This document shows, piece by piece, positions 12,191 through 23,154 of a stretch of DNA of 64,000 nucleotides; the first letter of the stretch is position 1; every line of letters starts with the position of its first letter. The position numbers were made by a program, and so were the translations under genes. Origin of the DNA: Pseudopyrenochaeta lycopersici (taxonomy: Eukaryota; Ascomycota; Dothideomycetes; Pleosporales; Pseudopyrenochaetaceae); contig NHZP01000074.1 in assembly GCA_003313425.1 (NCBI GenBank), positions 62,001 to 126,000 on the forward strand, in the 5' to 3' direction. A model generated the notes under the pieces. It worked only from the letters and a program-made list of their open reading frames with translations. It made no database searches and was not told where the DNA came from.

Positions 12191-13445
12191 ATAATAAGCG
12201 CATTATATATATAATCTATAATAATAAACCTTTATAGATTATTATGTTTAACTTAATATTATACTCTATAGTATAGTAATACTAATACTAATTATTCTTA
12301 ACCCCTTAATACTCTTTATAGAAGCGCCCTCTTACTATCTTAGTATTAAACTACCTATCTATTAAGTCTCTTACTCTATCCCTAAGAACTAACCTTACAG
12401 TCTTATTAGTTATCCTTGCTAATAGCTTTTAAGATCTTTACAATAGTATTAGTTAATTTTTAATTATTCACAGAGTTTATTAAAGAAAGTAAAGATAAAC
12501 TATCTACTATAGTTAGAGATAATTATATTTAGAAGCTATAATATACCTATATATAGTAAATAAATAGCTAAGTAGTATCTAGAGCTTCTATCTAAGTATA
12601 GGGGATTGGGTAGTAGTATTTAGATAGCTAATTAACTACTACTATAATATTAGTATATTCTTTAAATTTAGAGAGGTTAGTTATAAAGTTAACTAATATA
12701 TCTTACTATTATTATTTAAGTACTAGTAAAAGCTTAAGTAAGCTATAATACTTTTTATAAGAGGCTTTTAATTATTAGTAGGTATAGTAGTAGGTAATAT
12801 AATAGTAGATTATCTAGAATATATTTAGCTAGCAGTATTCTCTTTAGAGGATTTCTAACATCTTTTTTTATTTTAGGTAGCTACCTGCAGAGAAGTTATA
12901 TACTATGTATAAGAGCTTAATAATAAGTTTATTATATATAGAGATTACTAGTTAGCTCTAGTAGTATAAGTATTAATTTTATTCTTTATATTCTAAGAGT
13001 AAAACTTTCTTAGATTACTGAGTATTAGTTTTTATTAAAGCTAAGATTTCTTATATAAATAGGTTAGAGTTATATTTTATATTAATTATCTCTTAGATAA
13101 AGTGTTTAGTTTTTAAAAAGGAAAGGTTATAAGCACTAGAGAGTGCTTTAGATATTAGATATTTAAATAGATCTAGTTATAGTAGTGTCTGTTTATAAGT
13201 ATTATATACTTCTTTCTAGGTAGGCTAGTCTTAAGAGTGTTATATTAGTACGTATTAAAGATCTAGTCAAGTAGTTACAATATAAAGTAACTAGTATTAA
13301 CTAGTTAGTATCTTTAGAGTATTCTATAGATATGCAGTGCTAGGTAGGTTAAAGGTAGAAGTATTAGATAGTAGTATACTTATAGATTATTTTAAGTTAA
13401 TTATAATATACTATAAGGCTATATTATATAAGTCTATATATATAA

Positions 13446-13804
13446 TGTTGCAAACAACGAGCTGTGACCTGGGGTACGGTAGGCTCACGTGCGCGCTGAC
13501 GTAGGAGCTTACCCTGGAGAGACACGTCTTTTGTGTGCATTCAAGGGCGCGCTCACGTGCAAGCTGATGGGCAAGCTCACGCAGGAGACACCAGAAAGTA
13601 GACTCACGTGCGCGATCACGTGCGCGACGCGCTCGCGCACGCGTACACGCTGCTCACGCTCCTACCGTATGATGGCCCCTGTAATAGGCCGTGCTCAGCT
13701 CTCCTTTATATAGCTGGCTCTCCTAAAGCCTCCTAGATAAAACAGTGGTCCATCTCATAGATTACCTGGGTAACTGTTGCCAAGCTCTCCCTTTTTCCTC
13801 CACA
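13446..13804 (+). repeat. Solo LTR, family A
   Basis: 359 bp, TGTTGCAAAC ... CCTCCACA, nearly identical to the reverse complement of 11,560-11,928 with a small internal indel. Perfect target duplication TATAA at 13,441-13,445 and 13,805-13,809. It contains repeated CACGTG words and a TATATAG box near 13,706. Confidence 0.93.
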
Positions 13805-13847
13805 TATAATTATCTTATAGGATTCCTATAAGGCCCCCTCTAGAATT

Positions 13848-14020
13848 TCTCGGTTTGTCTCTGTCCTTTAGGACATAGTCCGTCTTGGCGTGGGTTTCCT
13901 GGGATCACGTGACCCTGGCGTTATCGGTTGGTTCAGAGGCTCGGTCTCCTCGTCGGTCGTCCGTGCCTCCTCCCACATCCTCATAACCGCCGCCTTCCTA
14001 CTTCCTGTTCGTAACAGTAC
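13848..14020. other. GC-normal patch of unknown origin
   Basis: About 170 bp of balanced composition (around GGTTTCCTGGGATCACGTGA) in AT-rich surroundings, ending near TTCGTAACAG. It may be a fragment of another LTR. No ORF or matching partner was seen in the window. Confidence 0.3.
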
Positions 14021-15736
14021 GTTAGGTTTTTCTCTTAGCTTACTTAGTTAATACATAATTATAAAGTTAAAATAGAATACGTACTCTAACTAGTAGGCTT
14101 ATTAGTAGCTTAGTTATTTTATAGTTATAAAGTACTATAAGTTTTTATCATTACTTAATATATTAATTAAGAAGTAGGCTCTCTCTAGTTCTAGTTTTTA
14201 GTATTTAAAGTAGTATATAATTATAAGTAATTCCTTATTATATATCTTATAATTACTCTTAGTAGGGTTTATTCTTTTTAAGTAATATATAATAGGCTAG
14301 AAAGTCTCTCTTTTATTCTTCTAAGATAAGACTCCTACTATTATATAGTCTAAGGTGTTAGGCTTAATAACTATAGGCAGGTTAGGGACAAAGTAATAGA
14401 GAATTAGAGTAGTTATAAAAGCTTATTTTAAATTATTAAATACTTTATAGTAAGTATTAGTAAAAGAGAAATTAGTATCCTTCTTTATTAAGTATACTAG
14501 AAGTATAACTCTATATAGAAAGTTATTAATAAATCTCTAATAGAAGTTAGTAAACTCTAAGAAAGTATATATGTCTTTTATATTACTTAAGTATTCCTAG
14601 TCTTAGATAGCTTACACCTTTCTAAAGTCTATCTTTACTTTACTTATAGTAATTATATAGCCTAAGTATATAATCTTAGATAAGTAGAACTTACACTTAT
14701 TAATATTAAGTTATAATCTAGCTTCTTACAAGGCTTTAAGGATAGATTAGATATATTCTTAGTACTCTTATAAGTTCTTACTATAGATTAAGATATTATT
14801 AAAGTAGGTAGTATAGAAAATATCTAAGTATAGATATAGGATATTATTTATAAAGTATTAGAATATGCTTAGTATATTAGCTGAGCTAAAGAGTATAATA
14901 AGGTACTTAAATATACTGCATCTTATATAGAAAGTAGTTAGCTATTTATCTCCTTCTATAATATAGAGGTAGTTAAAGGTAGTAATAATATTAAGCTTTA
15001 TATAGTACTTAGCTTTACTAAGTTAGTTTAAAGTTTCTTAGATTAGTAGTATTAAGTATTAGTTTTTAATAGTAATAGTATTATCGCTTTAATAGTCTAT
15101 ATAGAATTAAAAGCCTTCTTTTAGTTTCTTAATAAAGATAATAAATAAAGTAATAAAGAACAAGCTAGCTTAGATAAAGCCTTTTAAGAGGTTATCTTTA
15201 AAGTATTTATATAATATAAGTAGCTTGTTCTAAGCTATACTATAGAGTAGCCTAAGGTTAGGTTATTTACCTTCTTTAAAGTTAATCTTATAATTATATA
15301 GCTATCTTTTAGGTAGCTAATCTAACTCTTATTATAAAAAGACTATAAGTAGATTATAATATTTAGTAGGTACCTTAGTAGCTAGATTAGTATAGGTCTT
15401 AAGAGTAAGAGCTTTATTAATATTAGTAATTAATACTATAATTATTTTATAGTCTTACTTCTTAGCTAGGTAAATAAGTAGTTTAGCTCTAATGTAGTAT
15501 ATGTCTAGGTTAGGTTAAGATAAGAGGTTAAGTTCTTCTTCTCTGTTAGGTCTTAAGGCAGGAGTCTCTAAGGACTCTTTAATAGGTTCTTTTAGTTAGT
15601 AATTTATCTTAAGTAACTAGTTGTCAGAATTTAATGAATCTTTTCGGTTATGATCGTGGATGAGAATTGATTGGATTTTTGTTGGTTCTGTTCTCTCTGC
15701 CTTTTAAACACACACCTGATACATCGGTGATACATA

Positions 15737-17088
15737 CAGTAACCCCGCAAAAGTTTCCGCCACACTAGTCGCGACGCGTTCCCTCACAACATCTCCTTCT
15801 TAACTTTCAAGTATTATAACTATGCTACTACATCGCTAAATTTTATAAGAAATAGACTAAAATACGCGCAGAGGCCCTAATTTAATAGTCTAGCAGCGAG
15901 ATTAAATTATTAGGATGCTGCATAGTAGTTCTATAGTTACTTAAGTTACTAACGCGTATAGCTAGAGTAAACGCGCTATACGCGACCTTAGGAAGAAATA
16001 TTACTAAACAGGTATAACTGTAGATAAACCTCGCAGCGGCTAGCTACCTATACTATTACTTTATTAAAAGAAGATTATCTATTGTAAAGCACGTGCGCAG
16101 CTAAAAATTAAGTATAAAGAGCTAGCTAAAGTAGTAGTAGTTATAAATCTAGATAGTACCTCTTTAAAGCCGCCTAGCTCTAGCATAATATCCTAATACC
16201 TTAAAAGATAAGGCCTTACTAAATCTCCTTATATAAAGCGTCCTAAGCTCTATTACAGGGATGCGTTAAGGCGCCTTAAGTTCTATAAGGAGTACTCTTA
16301 ATTCCTGTAGTATTAGCGTACGCTTAAGTTCTCTAATAAATACTTAGTTTAGAAAGGCTTAGGGTAAAACTAAGAGTAGGTTTTTTAAAATTTATAAGAG
16401 AAATAGAAGATAATAATACTCTAAACCTATAGCTATAGTAAAAAGGTATTATAAATAGTATAGGGTTTAATATAGTTAGATAAGCGTAAGTATGCCTAGA
16501 GAAGTCCTCTAGTTATAATAGAGCGTAATTTTAATACTCTAAAGTATAGGTACTCTGCTAAAAGTTATATTAAGGCCTTAACTAAAGGGCTTCTACTATC
16601 TTAGCGTTATTCTTAGCTTTTTATGCAGGATAACGCGCGCATATACACAGCTGCAGCAACGCGTAAGTTTCTGCGCAAGCACTACATTACTACTATTAAA
16701 TAGCTAGCATACTTACCTAATCTTAACTTAATTAAGCACCTCTAGTAGTACCTAAAGAAGCGCATATATAAATTCTATCTATAATATAATAATTATAGCT
16801 AAGCTATAGAAGAGTAGGATAGCTTTTACAGTATATTAAAAGAGTGCTAGCAGCGTATACTAGCTAAGCTTATTAAGCGCCTTATCTTAAGTATACAATA
16901 ACGAATTACTGCATGTACAAAGGCACGAGGATAGTAAACAAAATATTAAATATCTATATAACTCTTAACCTAAAAAAATAATTAATTATATAATATTTTA
17001 GCTAAGATATATGGTGTTAAAGTTTAGTGTACATGTGCTTGAGAGGGTGGCTCGTGCATGCGCGGCGGAAACTTTTGCGGGGTCACTG
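15737..17088 (+). mobile_element. Tc1/mariner-type transposon, RIP-mutated
   Basis: Terminal inverted repeats CAGTAACCCCGCAAAAGTTT and its near-complement (AAACTTTTGCGGGGTCACTG), flanked by TA at 15,735-15,736 and 17,089-17,090. 1,352 bp is the usual size of such an element. It carries a plus-strand transposase pseudogene and is inserted in the family-B solo LTR. Confidence 0.92.
15800..16920 (+). pseudogene. Tc1/mariner transposase, broken
   Basis: Plus-strand translation of about 16,625-16,790 gives MQDNARIYTAAATRKF and then LPNLNLIKHL..YLKKR. These match the Tc1/mariner DDE catalytic core (the D of QDNAP.H and the segment SPDLNPIEHLW), in which the catalytic acid at the end has become K by transition (E to K). 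Several in-frame stops replace tryptophan and glutamine codons. It is not functional as it stands. Confidence 0.75.
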
Positions 17089-17349
17089 TAGGTGATACCG
17101 TCCACGATGCAGTATTCGTATACTTCAGTTTTTATGCCTCTTATCTGACACTAGTAGTTATATTAGTGTTAGATAGTTAGGTTTAGGCAAGTAGGCCTAG
17201 AGTAACTAGTGTAGGCTAGTATACTAGCTAAGGCTTTAGTCTTTAGTAGGTTTATGTTATAGTTCTTGCGTAGGCAGTGTTTAGTGCACTGTTAAGTGTT
17301 AAACTTTAGCTGTTTGTACTTATAATCTATACTAATCTTATGCTTATAT

Positions 17350-17686
17350 TATGCAGAAACAGAGGCCTCAGCCAACTTCTCTCTTTTGATGGTAGCCTTG
17401 CGCGCAGTGGAAGCAACTAAGCATCTCGTGTTGGTTGAGATGGTGAGATGCGGGGGGAGGGGGAGGAGGTAACGAGGTAGACAAAGGTGGATAGGCAACG
17501 ATGAATTGAATGATTGAGATTCTAGTAAAACAGGACTTGACAGTACAGCGTAGGTAATACTCAGTGGATTCGATGCCTCACAAGGAGGTCCTATCTATCT
17601 ACCTTTATACCCGGATTTCCCGGCCAAGCCTATCCAATCCTAGCTAAGATGCCCTCGGTAACTACGTCACCAACTGCATCGGCACA
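17350..17686 (-). repeat. Solo LTR of the 22.4-kb Ty3 family, reverse orientation
   Basis: The reverse complement matches the 328-bp LTR at 22,418 along its length (for example TGCATCGGCACA at the right end, TATGCAG for TGTGCAG at the left). 4-bp target duplication ATAT on both sides (17,346-17,349 and 17,687-17,690). 337 bp, with a few transitions and a short G-rich expansion. It shows that this family has transposed here before. Confidence 0.88.
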
Positions 17687-19234
17687 ATATATCTAAGATT
17701 AGACAAAGATTATATTATAACAGCTTATATGTATAATATATAGGTGCAGGTTTTCTATATAGTTTCTGTAGCGGAGAGTTAGATTAATAGTGTAAGAGAC
17801 TTCTTTACTATTAAGTATAGTTCTAGTAAATCTAGTTAAGTATATAATATAAAGTAGCAGTATTTAATTTAGTATTAAGTTGCGTATAAGATCTCTATAG
17901 ATATAACTAATACTAGTTACTCTAGTATTAATAAGAGCTTTTAGATTACTTTTTATAAAGCCTTATTAGATTAAGTAAAGTATAGTTATACTATATTTCT
18001 ATAAGTCTTAATAAAGTATAGCTTAGAGTTTAGTAGAGATTTAGTAAGTATATAGTCTTAGGGAGTAACTTATTTTTAGGATAAGGCTTTTCTCTTATAA
18101 GAGTAGGAGCGAGCTGCTTTATATCTATAAGATTATCTTAAGCTACTAGTTAAGGCTAAAAATCTATGTCTCTAAGGACTTTTTAGTAACTATAGACTAT
18201 AACTATTTATACGTAGTTAGAGTAAGAGAATAGAGTAGTAATAGGAGATATAATCTTTAGAGTCGCATCTAAAACAGTATTTTTTCTTAATCTATTTTTA
18301 ATACTCTGCAGAACTAATAAGTGCGTAGTTATTAATATTAACCTCCATTTTTATTAGGTACTAATATTATTTAAGTTAAGATAGTAAGTAACGTAAGTTA
18401 TTATTAGATAATATAATTAAGTTTACGTAATTATTTAGAGATAAAGAAATTAGTACACTAACTATAACTCTTCTTAAATTATTAGAAAGAGAGTAGCAGA
18501 GTTAATTAATTTAGGCTCTTTTATTTAAGTTAGTATTAGCTACTAGCTTTCTAAAATCTATAAAGTAGAATAAAAGGTTTTTCTTTCTCTATTTTAAGTT
18601 ATCTAATTAGCTCTATATAGTAAGCTCTTAGTTTAAGTTTCTCTAAGTAGTATTAAGAAATCTAATAAGTTAATTTATAGTCATAATATCTTTATCTATA
18701 AGTAAGTTTACTAATATAGTAAAATTACGCTTAAGATAAGAGTATGCGTAGATTAGGTAAGCTTCTTTATTTCTAAATTAATTAGTGTTTCTTTTTAACT
18801 TATATTATAGTTTTATTAAGAAGAGTAAGAGGTTCTTCTTTATTCTATTAAATACAAGTAGGTTAGAGAGTTATTCTAATTTTAGCTTAATTATACGAGC
18901 TTTAGAAAGAGAAGTTTAAGTTATATGTAAAGTAAGAGTTATAGAAGAGGAGCTATTACTAGATAATATCTTTTTATTACCTAGTTAGCTCTTAGCTTTA
19001 GTTATTATAATAGCTAAAGTAGTATTAAACTTTATCTTAATTACTTTAAGCTCGTAGTATAGAGTTACTATTATTTTATAATAGCAGGCTTCTTACTTAG
19101 ACAGGGAGGCCTATAAGGCTTTATTTCTAGCTTTTAATACTTTACTACTAGCTTTTAGTTGTTACAGCTATTATAGGATAAGCTAAAATTAGTTTATATT
19201 TCCCTAAGAGGCTATAGTAAAAGATATAATATAA

Positions 19235-19456
19235 TATTATAAGAGGCTATAAGTAAGAGTTTTAATACTTAACTAATAGCTTAATTATTATACTATATAT
19301 AATCTTAGGTATAATATAAGATATTATGTAAAGAAGAGAAGAGAATAGAAACTTAGGTGCAGAAGAATACTTAGGGGCTAGGCCTGTGCTCGAGCTCAGG
19401 CCTCGACAGGGCTAGCCAATTCAGGTGTTGCGGGAACCACGGTGGTTACCGTGACA
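19235..19456 (-). repeat. LTR (5' LTR in element orientation)
   Basis: 222-bp partner of 10,468-10,689. Its right half is GC-normal (CTCGAGCTCAGGCCTCGACAG) where the left LTR has the transition-mutated version, so the two LTRs were mutated unequally. The flank GAAGG completes the target duplication. Confidence 0.9.
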
Positions 19457-19469
19457 GAAGGATTTAAGT

Positions 19470-19534
19470 GTTCTTAAAAACTGCGTGCATCAGGTGGGGA
19501 CGTGCATCAGGTGGTGGAACACGTTAGTTGGCCG
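19470..19534. repeat. Terminal repeat of a truncated pogo-like element
   Basis: Internal duplication GTGCATCAGGTGG, then GGTGGAACACGT followed by TA. The ACGTGTTCCAC end is typical of the other pogo elements in this window (21,064 and 40,823). The matching opposite end was not found. Confidence 0.5.
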
Positions 19535-19700
19535 ACTCGCTACATGTTTACGTTAATATATTTTGTCAATTTCAGTAATAATATTATTAAAAATTTTCAA
19601 TGTGCTCTTTAAAGTATCTTTCTGACGACCAGCTTCTGAAGGTTGCCGAACCAACTACTCAATGTATTCTTGGTAATCATCAGATAAACTTTAATATTCA

Positions 19701-20755
19701 TCATAGAGACAGAGGAAAAGGCTCAACAGGGGGAACAGGACCCATATAAGATTCTCCCAGTGCACCTTGGGTTTTGGCTCTATCGGCAACGACGACATGG
19801 CCATTTATTGCTGAAGCCGAATCTGAAGCCAGAAAAATCGCAATGTCCGCAATCTCATGTGGTTGTGAAACCTGGTTGTACGAATATTGTTCGCCCGCCT
19901 CCACGCCGCGGGCATCGATATATTTTTGATAAAACGATTTGCCTTCTTCTTCGCTCATGGTCATGGAAAAGGTCTCTCCTTTGACTACGGGCGCGGAGTT
20001 GGCGATGAGACTTGTTAGAACAGCGCCAGGCGCCACTCCGTTGACTCGGATGTTGCTCGCGGATAGGTTAACGGCACCGGAACGAACCAGACCGATTGCT
20101 GCACTTTTAGCAGTGGCTGAAATGGTATAGAGTCAGTTCATTGCAGAGCAGAAATTGGATATACTTGAGTGATATGAGAACTCACAGTAGCCTATATCTG
20201 CAAAACTACCCATTATGGCGGCAACCGATGCAGTGACAACGATTGAGCCCTGCGATCTTGGCTTGGCAGCTGATGTTACTGCCATCGCTTTGCTGGCGTA
20301 CTTTACGGCATAGAACACACCGGTTGCCATGATGTCCATGGCTCGTTTGTAATCCGTCGTTTCGAAGTCATTGATATCTCTTTTGTACGCAATCAGTCGT
20401 CAGCTTGATCGCTTCTATGAGATGCTCACTTGACATTCGCAAATCCGGCATTTGCAAAGTACAGATCAAATCGACCATGCTTCTTTGTGATCTCTTTAAT
20501 CAGCGCTATCGTGTCATCTTCAGACGAGACGTCTAAAACACACCCTTGAACTAGGCAATCGGGGTTAATTTTTTTCGCAGCCTCCTCTAATGAAGCGAAA
20601 TTTCCAGAGTTCAAGTCACATGCATAGATTGCCTTTGCCCCTGCTGCAGCAGCCGCGAGAACAATAGACCGGCCGATTCCAAAGGCGGATCCTGCTCCAG
20701 TAACGAGCCCCACCCTGTCCTGGAGAAGCATCGACGAGAAGGAAAGAGTGGTCAT
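19701..20755 (-). CDS. Short-chain dehydrogenase/reductase (SDR), 311 aa
   Basis: Three exons: 20,755-20,430, 20,379-20,187 plus base 20,186, and 20,116-19,701, with introns of 50 and 69 bp (GTGAGC..AAG, GTGAGT..CAG). The joined frame is open. A Rossmann NAD(P) site TGAGSAFGIG is at residues 19-28, NAG at 102-104, catalytic Ser160, and Tyr173-x3-Lys177 (YSTAK), so all catalytic residues of a classical SDR are present. It catalyses a reversible alcohol/ketone oxidation-reduction; the substrate is unknown. Base composition is normal, unlike the transposon DNA on both sides. It stands alone, 25 kb from the other oxidoreductase genes of the window, and may once have been nearer to them. Confidence 0.9.
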
Positions 20756-20859
20756 TTCAAAGTAAAGTTTGGCCGACTGGTATTATTTTTGCAAATTGAT
20801 GATTCGATGCCATAGACACATTCTTAAGTGAGATGGCCGGGGTCTGCGGAAGATGTAAA

Positions 20860-20873
20860 TCCGAAAATACGGA
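20860..20873. promoter_or_regulatory. Inverted CCG-N6-CGG element upstream of the SDR
   Basis: TCCG-AAAATA-CGGA, about 105 bp upstream of the SDR start codon. Paired CGG triplets are the usual target of Zn2Cys6 regulators. Only position and symmetry support this. Confidence 0.3.
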
Positions 20874-21063
20874 AACTCGCCGGGCCAGTTACATGTATTA
20901 GGTATCAGGGTTGGTAATCATTCTCGGAAACAATGGTACATTAAGCAAAGTGCAAAAATCAAAGTACAATAGTATCGCAAAGCTATCTCACACTAAATTC
21001 ACGCAGCATAGAAGATACAAAGTACTAAAAATAAACCAGCATATATTTTCCGCTATACACATA

Positions 21064-22316
21064 ACGTGTTCCACTACCACACGCACGTCCCTACAGCTCG
21101 CACGCAAAAACCAATACAACTACTAAACTAAAGAAGGCTCTATAGCCACGTATAAAATATATTATTATAAGAATTTTTAGTAGTAAGCTTCTAGTACTAT
21201 ATATAATAGTTTTATAGTACTAGATTATATAAATAGCCTCTATAGTAGCTTAATTTATTACTCTTAATAAGAAGTAGGTACTATAGCGTCTTATATAATA
21301 ATAGGCTCCTCTTTAACTACTACTGCCTCTTTAGCTCTACCTAGCTTAAAGATTTACTTCTTACCTTTTTTAGATATCTTTATATCTTGCTAGAGTTATT
21401 TCTAAATCTCTTTAGTAACTTTTACTTTTTCTTATTAAGCTACTTTTAAAGCTTTCTTACTATCTTACTTCTCTTTAGCTATAATCTTTATTTTTTACTT
21501 CTATTTAAGTAGTTTAGCTTTAGTAAGCTTCTTCTACTTATAGAGCTTTATAACTTTACTTTTTTAGTATTATAGCTACTACTTTATAGTATTCTTTTAC
21601 CTCTAATATTTATAAGTAGCTTTAACTTTTAAAGGTAACTAGAATATAGTACTACTATTATACTATTAAAGTAACTTAAGAAGTAAGGCCTTACTATACT
21701 TATTATACTTCTACTTATTATTAAGAGCTTTTTTAAGCTATAAATTTTTATATTAAAGCAGAGTATTTTAAACTAAGATAGTGTTATGGGCGAAGAGGCC
21801 TAGCTAACGAGTGTGCATTTGTCCTATACTACAGAAGGAGAAAGATAGAGAAGAGGTTACAGGTATCCTTAGAGGATATATATATATGTTCGTACGAGTA
21901 AAGAGGGACGTGCTCCTCTAGCTACTAACTTGTACGAGCTTATAAGAAAAAGGGGCAGAGGAGATTAAGGAGTTCGTTCCCCGTGCGATAGTAGCGAAGC
22001 CTCTCTTACTTAAAGGGCGCAGCCCATTACAGATAGTATAAAGAGATTAGCTAAGCTTCTTTAACTTATTATTATAGATATTATCTATAGCTTACCTAAG
22101 TAGCTTCTTTATCTTTTTCTAATTACTTATACTTAGTATAGAGGAAGAGCTCTTACTTAATAAGGGCCTAAGATTACTACTTAGTACTACTTTAAATTAT
22201 GTAAGGATAGCGTTAGGGTTAAAAGGCGAGAGCCCTGTAGCTTTAAAAGCTTTAAGGATAGCTTACTTAGTAAAGAATAAGCTCTAGGGTTAATAGAAGA
22301 GTTAACGTGTTTCACC
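21064..22316 (-). mobile_element. Fragment of a Fot1/pogo element, RIP-mutated, interrupted by a solo LTR
   Basis: Starts at a TA-flanked end ACGTGTTCCACTACC. The minus strand carries the C-terminal, Lys/Arg/Ala-rich part of a pogo transposase: the stretch near 21,640 and the stretch near 22,190-22,290 are alignable with 34,700-35,100 of the next pogo element. No right terminal repeat is present, so it is truncated where the 22,319 element begins. Confidence 0.6.
21782..22031. repeat. Solo LTR, family C
   Basis: 250 bp with ends TGTTATGGGC and GCCCATTACA and a perfect 5-bp target duplication GATAG (21,777-21,781 and 22,032-22,036). It is inserted in the pogo fragment and is less AT-rich than its host. 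Confidence 0.88.
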
Positions 22317-22417
22317 TACCGTGCTTTACCCCGTTATGCACGGGACGGCGTTATGCACGGTCCGGAACACCACAACCAGCAACAACTTGAGGCTATTAAG
22401 CTTCACAACAAAGCTAC

Positions 22418-22745
22418 TGTGCCGATGCACTTGGTGACGTAGTTACCGAGGGCATCTCAGCTAGGATTAGGTAGGCTTGGCCGGGAAATCCGGGTATAAA
22501 GGTAGATAGATAGGACCTCCTTGGGAGGCATCGAATCCACCAAGTATCGCCCACGCTGTACTGTCAAGTCCTGCTTCAACAGAGTCTCGATCATTCAATT
22601 CACCGTTGCCTATCCACCCTTGTCTACCTCGTTACCCGTCCCCGCACCTCACCATCTCAACCAACACGAGATGCTCAGTTGCTTCCACTGCGCGCAAGGC
22701 TACCATCAAAAGGGAGAAGTTGGCTGAGGCCTCTGTTCCTGCACA
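22418..22745 (+). repeat. 5' LTR of the young Ty3 element
   Basis: TGTGCCGATG ... GTTCCTGCACA. It contains a TATAAAGG box at about 22,495 as a likely promoter. Preceded by target CTAC. Confidence 0.95.
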
Positions 22746-23154
22746 AATTGGCGAAGCCCAAGGGGCCAAATTTCATCAACTTCTTGGTGCAACCTCGAGA
22801 TCCCCTAAGCCGCTGCCATTGGAAAACAACAGAAAGGGGTAAAAACGACCCTAAGACTAATCTGGATAGGTAATTTTTAAGCTTTATGTGAGGCTTACTA
22901 GTAGCCTTTTATTTAAGATACGCATAACAGTATGCATAAAAAGGGCATATAGTCAGTTATTAGTTATCAGCCAGTTATCAGCAATCAAGCAAGCAAGAAA
23001 TCAGTTATCAGACAGGAACCAACGAAGGATCGAAGCCGTCAAGTTCAAGTTCAAGGTATTAAGTATTAAGGAGAAAAACGCCGAGTCCTATGGACAATTA
23101 ATCAAACAAAACACAAAACACAAAACACCCAGCAAACTAAGAATCTAAGTTTAA

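Larger units (their letters stand above)
11150..15600 (-). pseudogene. Degenerate gypsy pol (RT to integrase), split by insertions
   Basis: Minus-strand blocks of RT (around 14.8 kb) and the integrase C-terminus (around 11.27 kb) frame this region. The reading frame is destroyed. It is interrupted by solo LTRs at 11,560-11,928 and 13,446-13,804. Protease and gag presumably lie further right (15.4-19.2 kb) but were not individually recognised. Confidence 0.55.
15622..17150. repeat. Solo LTR, family B, split by a Tc1/mariner insertion
   Basis: Ends TGTCAGAAT and TTATCTGACA, with a perfect 5-bp target duplication CTAGT at 15,617-15,621 and 17,151-17,155. Removing 15,737-17,088 leaves an LTR of about 175 bp. 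Orientation cannot be assigned without a full element. Confidence 0.85.
10468..19456 (-). mobile_element. Complete Ty3/gypsy-type LTR retrotransposon, heavily RIP-mutated, host of nested insertions
   Basis: Direct 222-bp repeats at both ends (TGTTAC ... AACA on the left; the right copy starts TATTAT by G/C to A/T change and ends GTGACA) and a perfect 5-bp target duplication GAAGG at 10,463-10,467 and 19,457-19,461. Coding direction is minus: an integrase C-terminal block (YKAGDKV.LNA) is near 11,250-11,290 and an RT block (TYFNNILIYS, equivalent to YFDDILIYS) near 14,775-14,830. It is densely mutated to TpA, with no open frame left. It contains at least three solo LTRs with their own target duplications plus a Tc1/mariner element, so it is the oldest layer of this stack. 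Confidence 0.9.

Noticed and set aside
22521..22873. Small overlapping frames in the LTR and leader of the Ty3 element
   Set aside because: They repeat in both LTRs, lack protein signatures and precede the gag ATG; treated as leader sequence.
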